From NCBI GenBank assembly GCA_029245525.1, contig JAQWPD010000101.1, positions 1 through 47,196 of the forward strand: DNA of 47,196 nt. Reading direction: 5' to 3'. The first letter of the stretch is position 1. Each line of letters starts with the position of its first letter. Position numbers and translations under genes: made by a program. Below, piece after piece: positions 29,801-37,841 of this stretch. The DNA is from Gammaproteobacteria bacterium. Lineage in GTDB: Bacteria > Pseudomonadota > Gammaproteobacteria > Steroidobacterales > GCA-2729495. A model generated the notes under the pieces. It saw only the letters and a list, made by a program, of their open reading frames with translations, ran no database searches and had not been told where the DNA came from.

Positions 29801-30488
29801 GACAGCGATTTCAAGAGCGGCCGTCATGTATGTTTTCAGAACTCTTGCGCAAAAATCTATCCCACTAAACGCCGGCTGCCTGCGGCCATTGACCATTGTG
29901 CTTCCAGATGCATCGCTGTTAAGTCCGGACAACACGGCTGCGGTTGTGGCAGGAAATGTAGAAACATCGCAGTGCATTGTCGATACGTTATTTGCCGCAC
30001 TTGGTGTATTGGCTGCATCACAGGGCACTATGAACAATCTGACATTCGGCAATATCAAACACCAGTATTACGAAACGCTGGGTGGTGGCTCAGGAGCGGG
30101 CGCCGATTTTGATGGCTGTGATGCCGTACAAACCCACATGACCAACTCTCGGCTCACCGACATCGAAATTCTGGAATCGCGCTACCCAGTCAGAGTAACT
30201 GAGTTTTCGATCCGAGCTGGCTCTGGCGGAACCGGGAAGCATTGCGGTGGAAACGGACTTATCCGGGAATTTGAATTTCTTGAGGCCATGGAAGTGTCGA
30301 TACTGTCCAACCATCGACGCATTGCGCCATTCGGGTTACACCATGGCGGGTCTGCAGCAACGGGCATTAATCTGCTAAAACAGGGCGCAACCAAGCGCAT
30401 ATTAAATGCAACGGCCACACTGGCAGTGCAGCCCGGCGACCGGGTACGCATCGCCACCCCCGGCGGTGGCGGATACGGCAAGGCTTGA
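26892..30488 (+). CDS. 5-Oxoprolinase (fused hydantoinase A/B)
   Basis: ATP-dependent ring opening of 5-oxo-L-proline to L-glutamate in the cytosol. About 1198 residues, the fused length of eukaryotic-type and many bacterial oxoprolinases. HyuA half: N-terminal [27 protein letters not shown], and the actin-like ATPase motif [11 protein letters not shown] near residue 286. HyuB half from about 691: [36 protein letters not shown], and the closing glycine-rich TPGGGGYG. The start is unsure: ATG 26892 and ATG 26901 are both possible and neither has a clear ribosome site; a TTG at 26820 is less likely. Hydantoinase activity is the main alternative. Confidence 0.92.
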   Translation: MKSMSNNWQFWIDRGGTFTDVIAREPCGKLRIQKLLSENPSMYHDAAAEGIRRFLSSADQPQISFIKMGTTVATNALLEHAGEATALITTRGFADALKIGNQSRPDIFALNIIKPPSLYDAVFEVDERVSADGTVLQKLDETAAYDVLKVISASGIRSIAICLLHSYLFPRHEHRLLEMAQEAGIHNVSVSHQLSGLQRFISRGQTTVVDAYVTPVLRKYIKSFQQALAANKHASANFLMMQSNGGMVAANKLSGKDSILSGPAGGMVGMAAAGRRAGLTRLIGFDMGGTSTDVSVYDNGHELSRETEIGGRFIQTPMINIHTIAAGGGSVLSYADSRLQAGPDSAGAFPGPLCYLNKGPLTVTDANVLIGHIQTSTFPAVFGPSGSQPLSIDSVKGAFAALTRTINSSKGLRYTPEQTACGFIRVANENMANAIRHITGQQGKSPADFTLCCFGGAGGQHACAVAELLGIRQILIDPFASVLSAYGIGIAPVSRVKQLTVNLPVVGGDEQLAATIDQLRAECEAALPTHDIDPATLQSVVRLFVKVSGSDNAIPIKPAALQDLGRDFADAHTQRFGFRPSVDAILLIDSIEIQTTAETLAATVGTLETEALANAPSTAEVYLDDQWQTIQCATLESIVGGTEIAGPALIVEANSSVMLPRGWTAQVNQSMQLLLNQHEARSKTITNPAEADPALLEIFNRRFTHIAAQMGDALQASARSTNIKDRLDFSCAIFNNRGELIANAPHIPVHLGSMDSCVQALLEQHRSDFMRGNSYISNSPFSGGTHLPDITVVSPLLDNITGEIQCLIASRAHHADIGGISPGSMPAHSHSISEEGIIFDGFCIVSDGVMREQALREHLTTGPRSARNPEQNIADLTAQLAANAQGQRLFKNLQHEMGTATVTHYMEHVLDNAEQVIRKAIQGLSGGSYSYEMDGSEVINVDVHIDHSQRSATIDFSGTSPQSATNFNAPTAISRAAVMYVFRTLAQKSIPLNAGCLRPLTIVLPDASLLSPDNTAAVVAGNVETSQCIVDTLFAALGVLAASQGTMNNLTFGNIKHQYYETLGGGSGAGADFDGCDAVQTHMTNSRLTDIEILESRYPVRVTEFSIRAGSGGTGKHCGGNGLIREFEFLEAMEVSILSNHRRIAPFGLHHGGSAATGINLLKQGATKRILNATATLAVQPGDRVRIATPGGGGYGKA

Positions 30489-30521
30489 ATTCGCATCACT
30501 TTAAACGCATTGGAAGCGACC

Positions 30522-31496
30522 TTAAGGGCGCAATACAATTGAACCGCTGGTGCGACGTGCTTCCAGATCAGCGTGTGCCTGGGCAACATCAGCTAACGCA
30601 TATTCCTGATTTATTGAAACCTTTACCGCCCCACTAATGAGCACTGCGAACAAAGCATCACGGGCGGCATGCAGACCGACTTCATCGGCAATAAAGTCAA
30701 ACAACACCGGACGGGTTAGATACAAAGACCCTCGGGACGCGAGTTCCAGCGGTGAAAAGGGTTTAACCGGACCTGAAGCGTTGCCATAAGTCACCATCGT
30801 GCCATGGCGCCGCAAACAATCCAGCGATTGAATAAACGTATCCTCACCCACCGAGTCATACACAGCAGACACCCCGGCAGCGCCCGCTAACTCCCTCACC
30901 CGGGTGACAAAATCGGGATCACTGGCCATAACTATTTCGGCACAGCCATTAGCGCGCGCCAACTCAGCTTTTGCTTCGGTGCTAACAACGCCGATAACAC
31001 GGACCCCTAAGCTATGTGCCCATTGCGATACAATCAACCCAACACCGCCCGCGGCGGCATACAGCAAAATGGTGTCGCCGGCCTGCACACGATAACTTTT
31101 AAATAATAGGTACCAGGCTGTAAAGCCCTTCAACATCGTTGCGGCAGCTGTTGCTTCATTAATACCCTCAGGCAAAACAACAATACGGTTAGCTGCAACA
31201 ATGCGCTCTGATGCGTATGCGCCCGGTGGCTGGCTGGCATACGCCACCCGGTCACCGATAACCACTCCGGCCACTCCGGGCCCAACCGCAGTCACGGCGC
31301 CGGCCGCCTCAAGACCCAAGCCCGCGGGCATTTCCAGCGGGTACAAGCCAGAACGATGATAGGTGTCAATAAAGTTGACGCCAATTGCCGTATGACTGAT
31401 CAGCACCTCACCAGCACCAGGCTGCCGATCGGGTGTTTGCACCAGCTGCATGACCTCTGGGCCACCAAACTCATTAATCTGAATCGCCTGCGCCAT
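30522..31496 (-). CDS. NADPH:quinone oxidoreductase (QOR, zeta-crystallin type)
   Basis: Medium-chain dehydrogenase without catalytic zinc that reduces quinones with NADPH. 324 residues from ATG 31496 (MAQAIQINEFGGPEVM), which has AGGG upstream; an in-frame GTG at 31517 is less likely. GEVLISHTAIGVNFIDTYHRSGLYP is QOR-like over its whole length, and the Rossmann glycine motif is AAAGGVGLIVSQWA (about 145-158). No zinc ligands seen. It converges on the 5-oxoprolinase gene. QorA of Pseudomonas is the closest well-known relative I can name. Confidence 0.9.
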   Translation of the reverse strand: MAQAIQINEFGGPEVMQLVQTPDRQPGAGEVLISHTAIGVNFIDTYHRSGLYPLEMPAGLGLEAAGAVTAVGPGVAGVVIGDRVAYASQPPGAYASERIVAANRIVVLPEGINEATAAATMLKGFTAWYLLFKSYRVQAGDTILLYAAAGGVGLIVSQWAHSLGVRVIGVVSTEAKAELARANGCAEIVMASDPDFVTRVRELAGAAGVSAVYDSVGEDTFIQSLDCLRRHGTMVTYGNASGPVKPFSPLELASRGSLYLTRPVLFDFIADEVGLHAARDALFAVLISGAVKVSINQEYALADVAQAHADLEARRTSGSIVLRP

Positions 31497-31612
31497 TTGA
31501 CCTGCCCTTTCACCCACACGAATAGAAACCTAAGTATAATGGCGATGATTCATCATTAAAGCCTTTGCTCAAAAAATTATGTTGCGTAAAACCGGGGCAG
31601 GAAATCTTACTT

Positions 31613-32845
31613 ATGAGCAAGAAAGTTGTTGTTGTCGGTGCTGGACATGCTGCCGGGCAGGTGGCGGTGTCATTGCGACAAAAAGGGTTTGATGGTGCCA
31701 TCACGCTGGTCGGTGAAGAGGCCTACCCCCCATATCAGCGGCCACCCCTGTCAAAAGCCTTTCTGGCCGGCGAATTGGATGCCAAACGGCTGTTTTTCAA
31801 GCCCGAAAGATACTACCCGGACCATAATATCGAACTTGAGCTAAATACCCGGGTTGAATCTATTGACAGAAAAAATAAATCCGTCGCTCTGAACAGTGGC
31901 AAACAATTGGATTATGATTGGCTGGTGCTCACTACAGGCAGTCGTGTCCGCAAAGTCCCGATTCCCGGTAGCGAACTGGCCAACGTGCATTATCTTCGTA
32001 ATATCGCTGACGTGGAGACTATTCGCAGCGGCTTAACCCCGGGAAGCAATCTCGTAATAGTGGGCGCCGGTTACATCGGTCTCGAGGTTGCCGCGATTGC
32101 AAAAAAGTGCGGGCTTAATGTAACCGTTCTGGAAATGGCCGAGCGACCGCTGCATCGCGCGGTTGCACCCGAGCTCTCCGATTTCTACACCAAACTGCAT
32201 AGCGATGCCGGTGTAGACCTGCGTTGCAATATCCACATCGAGAGCTTTAGCGGCAATGGGGCCGTTACCGGCGTGAATCTGAAGAATGCATCGACGGTGC
32301 CAGCCGACATGGTCATTATTGGCATTGGCATTGTGCCAAATACCGAACTGGCTGAGGCTGCGGGTCTTACTATTGATAATGGTATTGCTGTCGACGAGTT
32401 CGGCCGCACCGAGGATCCGAGCATTCTCTCTGCTGGGGACTGCACCTCCCACCCGAACCGTCTGCTGGGTCGCCGACTGCGCCTTGAGTCAGTGCATAAC
32501 GCATTAGAACAGGCTAAAACCGTAGCCTGCACTATCTGCGGCGAACGGGCGGAGTACGCACAAATCCCCTGGTTCTGGTCAGACCAATACGACATTAAGC
32601 TGCAGATTGTCGGCTTATCGGAGGGCTATGACACCGTGATATTGCGCGGCGAGCCAGCCAGTAACCGTTTTTCGGCCTTCTATCTGAAGGGCAATAAATT
32701 GCTGTCTGTCGATGCCATAAACAGCGCACGAGAATTCATGTTGGCGAAGAAGTTATTGGCGCAGGGCGCGGAACTGGATATCAAGAAACTCAAAGACATG
32801 AGCATACCATTCAAAGACATTGCTACCGCGGCTCTCGCAGAGTGA
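31613..32845 (+). CDS. FAD-dependent ferredoxin reductase-like oxidoreductase
   Basis: Transfers electrons from NAD(P)H to a ferredoxin or rubredoxin-type partner. 410 residues from ATG 31613, chosen because of AGGAAA upstream and because the FAD-binding VVVVGAGHAAGQ begins right after it; a TTG at 31565 would add 16 residues. The NAD-binding motif VIVGAGYIGLEVAAIAKKCG is at about 147-166, and the second FAD contact SAGDCTSHPN near 274-283. Resembles putidaredoxin, rhodocoxin and rubredoxin reductases. No ferredoxin or P450 gene lies nearby, so the partner is unknown. Confidence 0.88.
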   Translation: MSKKVVVVGAGHAAGQVAVSLRQKGFDGAITLVGEEAYPPYQRPPLSKAFLAGELDAKRLFFKPERYYPDHNIELELNTRVESIDRKNKSVALNSGKQLDYDWLVLTTGSRVRKVPIPGSELANVHYLRNIADVETIRSGLTPGSNLVIVGAGYIGLEVAAIAKKCGLNVTVLEMAERPLHRAVAPELSDFYTKLHSDAGVDLRCNIHIESFSGNGAVTGVNLKNASTVPADMVIIGIGIVPNTELAEAAGLTIDNGIAVDEFGRTEDPSILSAGDCTSHPNRLLGRRLRLESVHNALEQAKTVACTICGERAEYAQIPWFWSDQYDIKLQIVGLSEGYDTVILRGEPASNRFSAFYLKGNKLLSVDAINSAREFMLAKKLLAQGAELDIKKLKDMSIPFKDIATAALAE

Positions 32846-33487
32846 CTAACGCTTAATGCTTAACTGCAACTCGCCGCGCTGAATGTTGGGGTCGTTTGCG
32901 GGGTTCAACAAAACCTCAGAGTAGTGACCTGTTGCACTTGAGTACAAACCACTAATACCGACAATCCGATTACCGGCATCTTCACCGGCCATGGTCAACA
33001 TATAACGGTCGCCTCCGGCCTGTGGCTCACCGCCGAGAAAAAAAGAACTCATGCCGTCATGAAGCAACTCCCGACGACTTTCCAACGACTGCATGTAAAC
33101 ACTGCCCTGATCGGGCCAAAATACATTCCAATAGCTGCGTGTTCTAAATTCACCAAACAACAAATTGGAATTGCGCTCACTGGCACTTAGACGCGTGGCA
33201 AAAGCCACTGGTGTATCCGATGAATCACGCAGCACCATAACAGCAGCGACAGTATTACGAATGGCGGCTTCATCGAAATCTGCGGGACCACGAAGCAATC
33301 TACCAATATTCAACAAGCCATCAGTGGTGGAATGCATGCCGTATACATCGCTGCTCGCATAGCGATAAACGCCACCACCAACAATTTCGCGCTGCAAGCT
33401 ATCGTTGACCAATGGATTAAAAATCACCAGCATAAGACCGGTCAATCCACCACCAAGCAAGCCCAGCAATACAACCCATTTCCTCAT
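32846..33487 (-). CDS. Hypothetical membrane-anchored protein, second gene of a pair
   Basis: 213 residues, family not recognised. MRKWVVLLGLLGGGLTGLML is a signal anchor or uncleaved signal peptide with no lipobox; the remaining 185 residues look like a soluble, mostly beta domain exported to the periplasm. No catalytic motif or cysteine pair is visible. The start ATG overlaps the upstream gene's stop (ATGA), so the two proteins are made together and may interact. The stop touches the stop of the convergent reductase gene without any spacer. Confidence 0.75.
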   Translation of the reverse strand: MRKWVVLLGLLGGGLTGLMLVIFNPLVNDSLQREIVGGGVYRYASSDVYGMHSTTDGLLNIGRLLRGPADFDEAAIRNTVAAVMVLRDSSDTPVAFATRLSASERNSNLLFGEFRTRSYWNVFWPDQGSVYMQSLESRRELLHDGMSSFFLGGEPQAGGDRYMLTMAGEDAGNRIVGISGLYSSATGHYSEVLLNPANDPNIQRGELQLSIKR

Positions 33488-34062
33488 GCAGGATCGCCTC
33501 CCACCAACTGCGTACTTAACAACAACAGGTTCTCAGCTTTACCATCGCCATCGGTATCCTCAGATAACGCCACCTCCACATAGCTGCCCGCAAGTTCGCT
33601 GAACTCACGATCACCAACGACCATACGACCCCGCTTAATATTCAACTCAATATTGGCGCCCTCAGCCAATAGCGGAGACAAGGGCGATGGGTTCTGCGAC
33701 AACACGAAACTGCCGCGGCTCGGCAGCAACAAAAGCCAATTCACCGCCAACTCAAGCTCGCCGTTCGCCGCAGGGATTAAGCCCGTCATCCGAGACGCCA
33801 ACCCAATGACTTTGCGATTCGTATTTCTTAGCTTAAACAATTCGGCTTGAACACCCCGCTCAGAAAATGCAGCAACCGGACTTTCCTGCGCTTGAATAAT
33901 GCGGTCCCGGTCTAAATGTATATAGAAGTCTTCTGTGCGGCCGCCATTAGCAATCACGCCAATATCAGACCGCACCCGAAGCTGATTTGGCAGCGGATAG
34001 AAATAAGCTCCGGCAATCACCAGCGCTAAACCCAAAATAAAAGCTGTAATGAACGCTTTAAT
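33484..34062 (-). CDS. Hypothetical membrane-anchored protein, probable AUU start
   Basis: Family not recognised. The frame is open from 34062 but has no ATG, GTG or TTG before TTG 34035. Reading from ATT 34062 gives 192 residues starting KAFITAFILGLALVIAGAY after the initiator, a complete membrane segment with a basic residue at position 2. That ATT is preceded by CAGGAG at a spacing of six bases, whereas TTG 34035 has no ribosome site and would cut the membrane helix in half. The soluble part (about 30-190) contains no motif I know, apart from an acidic DTDGDGKAE loop that resembles a calcium-binding or linker sequence. Coupled to the downstream unknown gene. Confidence 0.65.
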   Translation of the reverse strand: MKAFITAFILGLALVIAGAYFYPLPNQLRVRSDIGVIANGGRTEDFYIHLDRDRIIQAQESPVAAFSERGVQAELFKLRNTNRKVIGLASRMTGLIPAANGELELAVNWLLLLPSRGSFVLSQNPSPLSPLLAEGANIELNIKRGRMVVGDREFSELAGSYVEVALSEDTDGDGKAENLLLLSTQLVGGDPA

Positions 34063-34159
34063 GAACGGCTCCTGCGACTCGAAAAATCATATTTAGCTCG
34101 GTCTGCCACCACCGCCCCAAAAGGACAGCGGCAGAAAACTCGGCCACTTAAAACACACA

Positions 34160-35725
34160 CTACGAATAATAACGCTTAATGTATTCATCAAAAGTAACTG
34201 TATCGGACTTTTCTATGTCAGCCTGGCGCAACAACGATGAGGCAGCTTCTTCAGCCAATGCACGGCGGTGCATATTATGTTCAGGCGCCTGTGCCAGAAA
34301 ATAATCGCGATTAGCCCCGGCTACTTTGAGACCATAGTCGACGAAGGAGAGGCCGCTGTCACGAAGCTCAGCCAGCATACGCGCCGATGGCGTAAGCTCC
34401 GGGTCTCTCGCCACAGCCAGCTGGATTGCCAGAGACTGCTGGTATTCCTCGCCTGCACCACAATCCAGCATCGCGGCGACAGGCTGCATGTCTTCAAGCA
34501 ACTCCAGCGCCCAATCCTGCATAGACATTTCAGCACCGCTCCGTTGGAGCTTGAGCCCGGGTTGACGACCATAACCAGCAACAGCCGCTTGATTGGCTTT
34601 ATTCTCGGCCGCTTCATCGATGCTAATCGGCGGACTATCCTGCAACATGCAATAGGCTAGGTAAGTTTCAATAAAGCGTATCTCTGCCTGATTTATACCT
34701 ACCGGATCAAACGGGCTCACATCAAGAACACGCAACTCTACGTATTCAACCCCACCACGCCGCAATGCTTTGGTCGGTCGCTCGCCAGTTTGTGCCACCC
34801 GCTTGGGTCGCACAGAACTGTAATATTCGTTCTCTATCTGCAATCGATTGGTGTTTAACTGCAGGCGCTCACCATTATCAGACCGCAAGCCCAATGCCTG
34901 CCATTGCGCATCGGGAGATTTAATTGCCGCCGAAAGATCACGCACATATTCATCAAGGCTATTGGCAGACACATGAAGTGCAGACTGGCTGGTGTTTTGA
35001 TAGCCCAAACCGCTCATCCGCAACGACGTGGCGTAAGGCCCAAACACTGTGGTCTCGTCTAACTGCTCGAGACTGGTTTCATTGCCTTTAAGAAAGCTTT
35101 TGCAGACCACCGGAGAAGCGCCGAACAAATACAATATCAGCCAATCAAGACGTCGTACGTTACGCACTAAGCTCATATAAGCAGCCGAACGAAAGTCGCC
35201 GGCATCATCCGCAGAGCCTTCTATCTCCTGATAGACAGGCCAGAAATAATCGGGCAATGAATAGTTGAGGTGCAGGCCAGAAATAACCTGCATGAAACGC
35301 CCATAACGATGGCCTAGACCCATTCGATACAGGGTTTTCATCCGGCCAACATTAGAATCACCATATTGAGCAAGGCGGATTGACGATTCGGTGGTCAGCG
35401 CGCAGGGCATGCTAAATGGCCACAAAAGCTCGTCGCCCATACTCTCAACGGCAAACTGATGCAGGTCAAACAAACATTGCATTACTTCCCAGGTACTTGG
35501 CTGGGGCGGAGTAACAAACTCTAGGAGCGCTTCGGAGTAATCGGTGGTAATGAACTTGTGCGTCAGCGCCGATCCTAAAACTTGCGGATGCGGCGTCTGC
35601 GCCAAACTGCCATCAGCAGCAATACGCAAGCACTCGCGTTCGATACCGCGCATACCACCACCGAACAGACTTCTGCAATCCCGCTGCTGCAATTCACGAA
35701 GGCGTCTTGCGTACACTTCACTCAT
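34160..35725 (-). CDS. gshA: Glutamate-cysteine ligase (gamma-proteobacterial type)
   Basis: First enzyme of glutathione synthesis, joining Glu and Cys with ATP in the cytosol. 521 residues, as in E. coli (518). GGMRGIERECLRI near the N-terminus, THKFITTDYSEALLEFVTPP (about 55-74), SGLHLNYSLP and the basic QLNTNRLQIENEYYSSVRPKR region are signatures of this class. No gshB in the window. Transcribed alone. Downstream there are 97 bases before the AUU-start gene on the same strand. Confidence 0.97.
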   Translation of the reverse strand: MSEVYARRLRELQQRDCRSLFGGGMRGIERECLRIAADGSLAQTPHPQVLGSALTHKFITTDYSEALLEFVTPPQPSTWEVMQCLFDLHQFAVESMGDELLWPFSMPCALTTESSIRLAQYGDSNVGRMKTLYRMGLGHRYGRFMQVISGLHLNYSLPDYFWPVYQEIEGSADDAGDFRSAAYMSLVRNVRRLDWLILYLFGASPVVCKSFLKGNETSLEQLDETTVFGPYATSLRMSGLGYQNTSQSALHVSANSLDEYVRDLSAAIKSPDAQWQALGLRSDNGERLQLNTNRLQIENEYYSSVRPKRVAQTGERPTKALRRGGVEYVELRVLDVSPFDPVGINQAEIRFIETYLAYCMLQDSPPISIDEAAENKANQAAVAGYGRQPGLKLQRSGAEMSMQDWALELLEDMQPVAAMLDCGAGEEYQQSLAIQLAVARDPELTPSARMLAELRDSGLSFVDYGLKVAGANRDYFLAQAPEHNMHRRALAEEAASSLLRQADIEKSDTVTFDEYIKRYYS

Positions 35726-35765
35726 TCGCTGTCTGACCCATCCATCGTTCTGTGCACAAAAATGA

Positions 35766-35801
35766 CCGAAACATACCGACCAACCGAAACATACCGACCA
35801 A
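35766..35801. repeat. Tandem direct repeat, 2 x 18 bp
   Basis: CCGAAACATACCGACCAA occurs twice without a gap, perfectly. It lies 41 bases upstream of the gshA start codon, so it is in the gshA leader or promoter. It could be a recent slippage duplication. Confidence 0.9.
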
Positions 35802-35963
35802 AAGAGCCTGCCAAATAAGGACTCGCCACAACAGATCGCAACAATAACCTAAAAAACGGCCAAGACACAGCCATACCTAGTGCACCCCATACAACACTCA
35901 TGCTGGAGCAGCTGTGGCTTACTGGCCTGTTATCTCAAACCTGCAACCAGTAAAAATACTGTT

Positions 35964-36059
35964 ATGCGCGACCAGAACAAATTTTTAAGAATGCCGGTGG
36001 CCACTGTGTTGAAGTTGCTTGCTGTTGCAGTATTGGCAGCCAACTGCCAACCAACATGA
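35964..36059 (+). CDS. Possible very small exported peptide (31 aa)
   Basis: ATG to TGA. The N-terminus is basic (MRDQNKFLRMP), followed by a hydrophobic run ending VLAVAVLAANCQPT-like, which resembles a lipoprotein signal with a Cys near the end. However, Asn stands directly before the Cys, which is not allowed in a standard lipobox, and there is no good ribosome site. The frame may be accidental or a decayed lipoprotein remnant. Confidence 0.2.
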   Translation: MRDQNKFLRMPVATVLKLLAVAVLAANCQPT

Positions 36060-36106
36060 CTACTTAGGATTAATGACCGCAGCGTCCCCCAACTTAAAAA
36101 CATCGA

Positions 36107-37132
36107 CTAAGGTAAGCATGCGGCATGCAATAACCAGCGATCCACCCAGCTTTTAAAGGGGTAATTCTCAAGATACCCGCAATGACCCCCAAAACGGCTC
36201 ACGGACAGCTTTAAATAATCATTATTATTCAATTTTTTAAGTCCACTAACCGGAATAATAGGATCGTCCGCGGCAAGCAGCACCCGCGAATCAACAGTTA
36301 GGTTCTCGAGACGCCCGCGAACCAGAGAGTATTCATGCAGGTAATTATAAAGATCAGGGTATTCTGTGTGCTGGACAACAAAGTATTCCGTCATCTCAGT
36401 GAGGGTCGCAAAGCGCTGCAACTCCGTGAAATCATAGAGGTCCGGAAAAGCGGACATTTTCTTCATAAGAGAATTACGCCATTTGCTCAGAAAATACTGA
36501 CGATAAATAAACCAACCAGTATCAAGTGCATGCATGGTTTCGGCTGGGTCCAATACAGGGCAAACCGCCAATACGCGGAACACATCAATGCCATTGTTTG
36601 CAGCAAGCGCGGCAACACGCAATGCAAAGTTGCCGCCTAAGGAAAATCCTCCAAGCAACAAACGTGAGGGTTGATATCGAGCCTGCGCCCAGGCAACAGC
36701 ATCAATTACCTCTTGCAGTCGACAGGAGTGAAATAGATCCTCATTTAAATGATGTGATGGTCCATGATCACGAAGATTCAAACGCAACACAGAGTAGCCT
36801 GCCCCATGAAACTGACGTGTGGCAGACAGCAAATAAACAGATTCTGAACTGCCCTCCCAACCATGAATCAGAACTGCAAGCGGTGAACCCGGAGCGCCCG
36901 GCGTGAAATGAGCCAGCAACCTCACGCCCCCGCCACAGGGCACAATCAGGTCAGAACTCAGCTTGCGCAACCGAGCAAACCCCCGGCGCACCGCTGTTGC
37001 GCGAATACCGGCACTCGACAGAACTGTCTGGATATGCGGGCTAGCCAGGCCCAATGCGGGCGAGAATTCAGCGATGTCAGACGGACTCTTGAGCAATGGG
37101 GTACCGCAAGTGACAAGATTCAAACTGGGCAA
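36107..37132 (-). CDS. YheT-family alpha/beta hydrolase
   Basis: 341 residues of a cytosolic hydrolase of unknown substrate. SPHIQTVLSSAG near the N-terminus is the SpHxQT-type motif typical of the YheT/EMB8 family; then LIHGWEGSSES (oxyanion), nucleophile Ser in GGFSLGGNFALR, acid in AADDPIIP and His in RFGGHCGYLE, a full triad. The only start available near the family N-terminus is TTG 37132; ATG 37141-37139 is out of frame. Not linked in sequence to gshA. It is divergent from the small secreted protein at 37234. Confidence 0.87.
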   Translation of the reverse strand: MPSLNLVTCGTPLLKSPSDIAEFSPALGLASPHIQTVLSSAGIRATAVRRGFARLRKLSSDLIVPCGGGVRLLAHFTPGAPGSPLAVLIHGWEGSSESVYLLSATRQFHGAGYSVLRLNLRDHGPSHHLNEDLFHSCRLQEVIDAVAWAQARYQPSRLLLGGFSLGGNFALRVAALAANNGIDVFRVLAVCPVLDPAETMHALDTGWFIYRQYFLSKWRNSLMKKMSAFPDLYDFTELQRFATLTEMTEYFVVQHTEYPDLYNYLHEYSLVRGRLENLTVDSRVLLAADDPIIPVSGLKKLNNNDYLKLSVSRFGGHCGYLENYPFKSWVDRWLLHAACLP

Positions 37133-37233
37133 GCGGTGCCATAACGGACCCGCCCGGATGAATCGGACAATGGATGATAGCGAGACTATGCGGCATAATA
37201 GCCGACTCTAGCAATAAGATACGGAATCTCGCC

Positions 37234-37605
37234 ATGACTCACCGCAACTCAATTTTTCGCCGTGCCCTGCACACGCTGATCCTGACCTCAGCCGGCCTGT
37301 TGATGGCCTCGGTCGTACAGGCAAATTGTAACTTTCCGGCAGGCGTAAAGATTCCTGACGGCAGCACCGCCACTGAAGCCGAATTAGTCGCGACACAAGG
37401 CGCGGTCAAGCAGTATATGCTTGCAGTTGAGGCCTATCTCACCTGCCTTGAAGGGGAAACTAATGCATTAGGCCCCGACATTACCGAAGATCAGATCCGG
37501 GTTAATGATATGAAGCATGACGCTGCTGTCGACGAAATGGAAAAGCTTGCGGCAGAATTTAATGCTGAGGTTCGTGCATTCAACAAAACGAACACAAGCC
37601 CCTAA
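37234..37605 (+). CDS. Small secreted protein of unknown family
   Basis: 123 residues from ATG 37234. An in-frame start at 37174 would put 20 extra residues before the signal peptide. MTHRNSIFRRALHTLILTSA begins a classic signal peptide with a likely cut after VVQA (about residue 31). The mature 92 residues are acidic, mostly helical in appearance, with two cysteines (in ANCNFPAG and YLTCLEGE) that could form a disulfide. No enzyme motif. It precedes mdh but a 236-base gap with a promoter separates them. Confidence 0.7.
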   Translation: MTHRNSIFRRALHTLILTSAGLLMASVVQANCNFPAGVKIPDGSTATEAELVATQGAVKQYMLAVEAYLTCLEGETNALGPDITEDQIRVNDMKHDAAVDEMEKLAAEFNAEVRAFNKTNTSP

Positions 37606-37656
37606 AATAGGTCAAAAGCTGTATTTATTGGCTTATTTTTTCTTAAGCATAAACTG

Positions 37657-37676
37657 TGTGATCAGAGTTCATCACA
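37657..37676. promoter_or_regulatory. Inverted repeat upstream of mdh
   Basis: TGTGAT-N8-ATCACA. The arms look like CRP half-sites, but the centre is four bases too long for CRP. Centred about 72 bases before the predicted mdh start point. Possibly another dimeric regulator. Confidence 0.35.
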
Positions 37677-37704
37677 TAGCATGCCCGCTTTATGTTGATA
37701 CAGA

Positions 37705-37732
37705 TTCAATCCGGGACAACCGGTGGTAGAAT
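37705..37732 (+). promoter_or_regulatory. Putative sigma-70 promoter of mdh
   Basis: TTCAAT, 16-base spacer, TAGAAT; predicted start near 37739, leaving a leader of about 100 bases before mdh. Assigned by eye. Confidence 0.45.
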
Positions 37733-37841
37733 GCCGCTCCCGATTCAAGTGCATGCCAACGAGCTCAACAATAACCTGCTTGAACAGAAATACGCCGGAA
37801 TCAACACTCAATCACCAGAACGAAACACAGGAAATTAAACA

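Larger units (their letters stand above)
35726..36106. other. Non-coding gap gshA / yheT
   Basis: 381 bases. Next to the gshA start is a tandem 18-base duplication (35766-35801), and within it a 31-codon plus-strand frame (35964-36059), listed separately. I see no terminator or clear promoter. It must contain the gshA promoter, since that gene reads away from it. Confidence 0.4.

Noticed and set aside
35582-35818. 78-codon frame ending in a repeated TETYRP motif
   Set aside because: The peptide repeat is produced by the 18-bp tandem DNA duplication and the rest is antisense to gshA.
37657-37676. CRP site before mdh
   Set aside because: Arms match CRP half-sites but are ten bases apart between TGTGA and TCACA rather than six; kept only as an unnamed inverted repeat.
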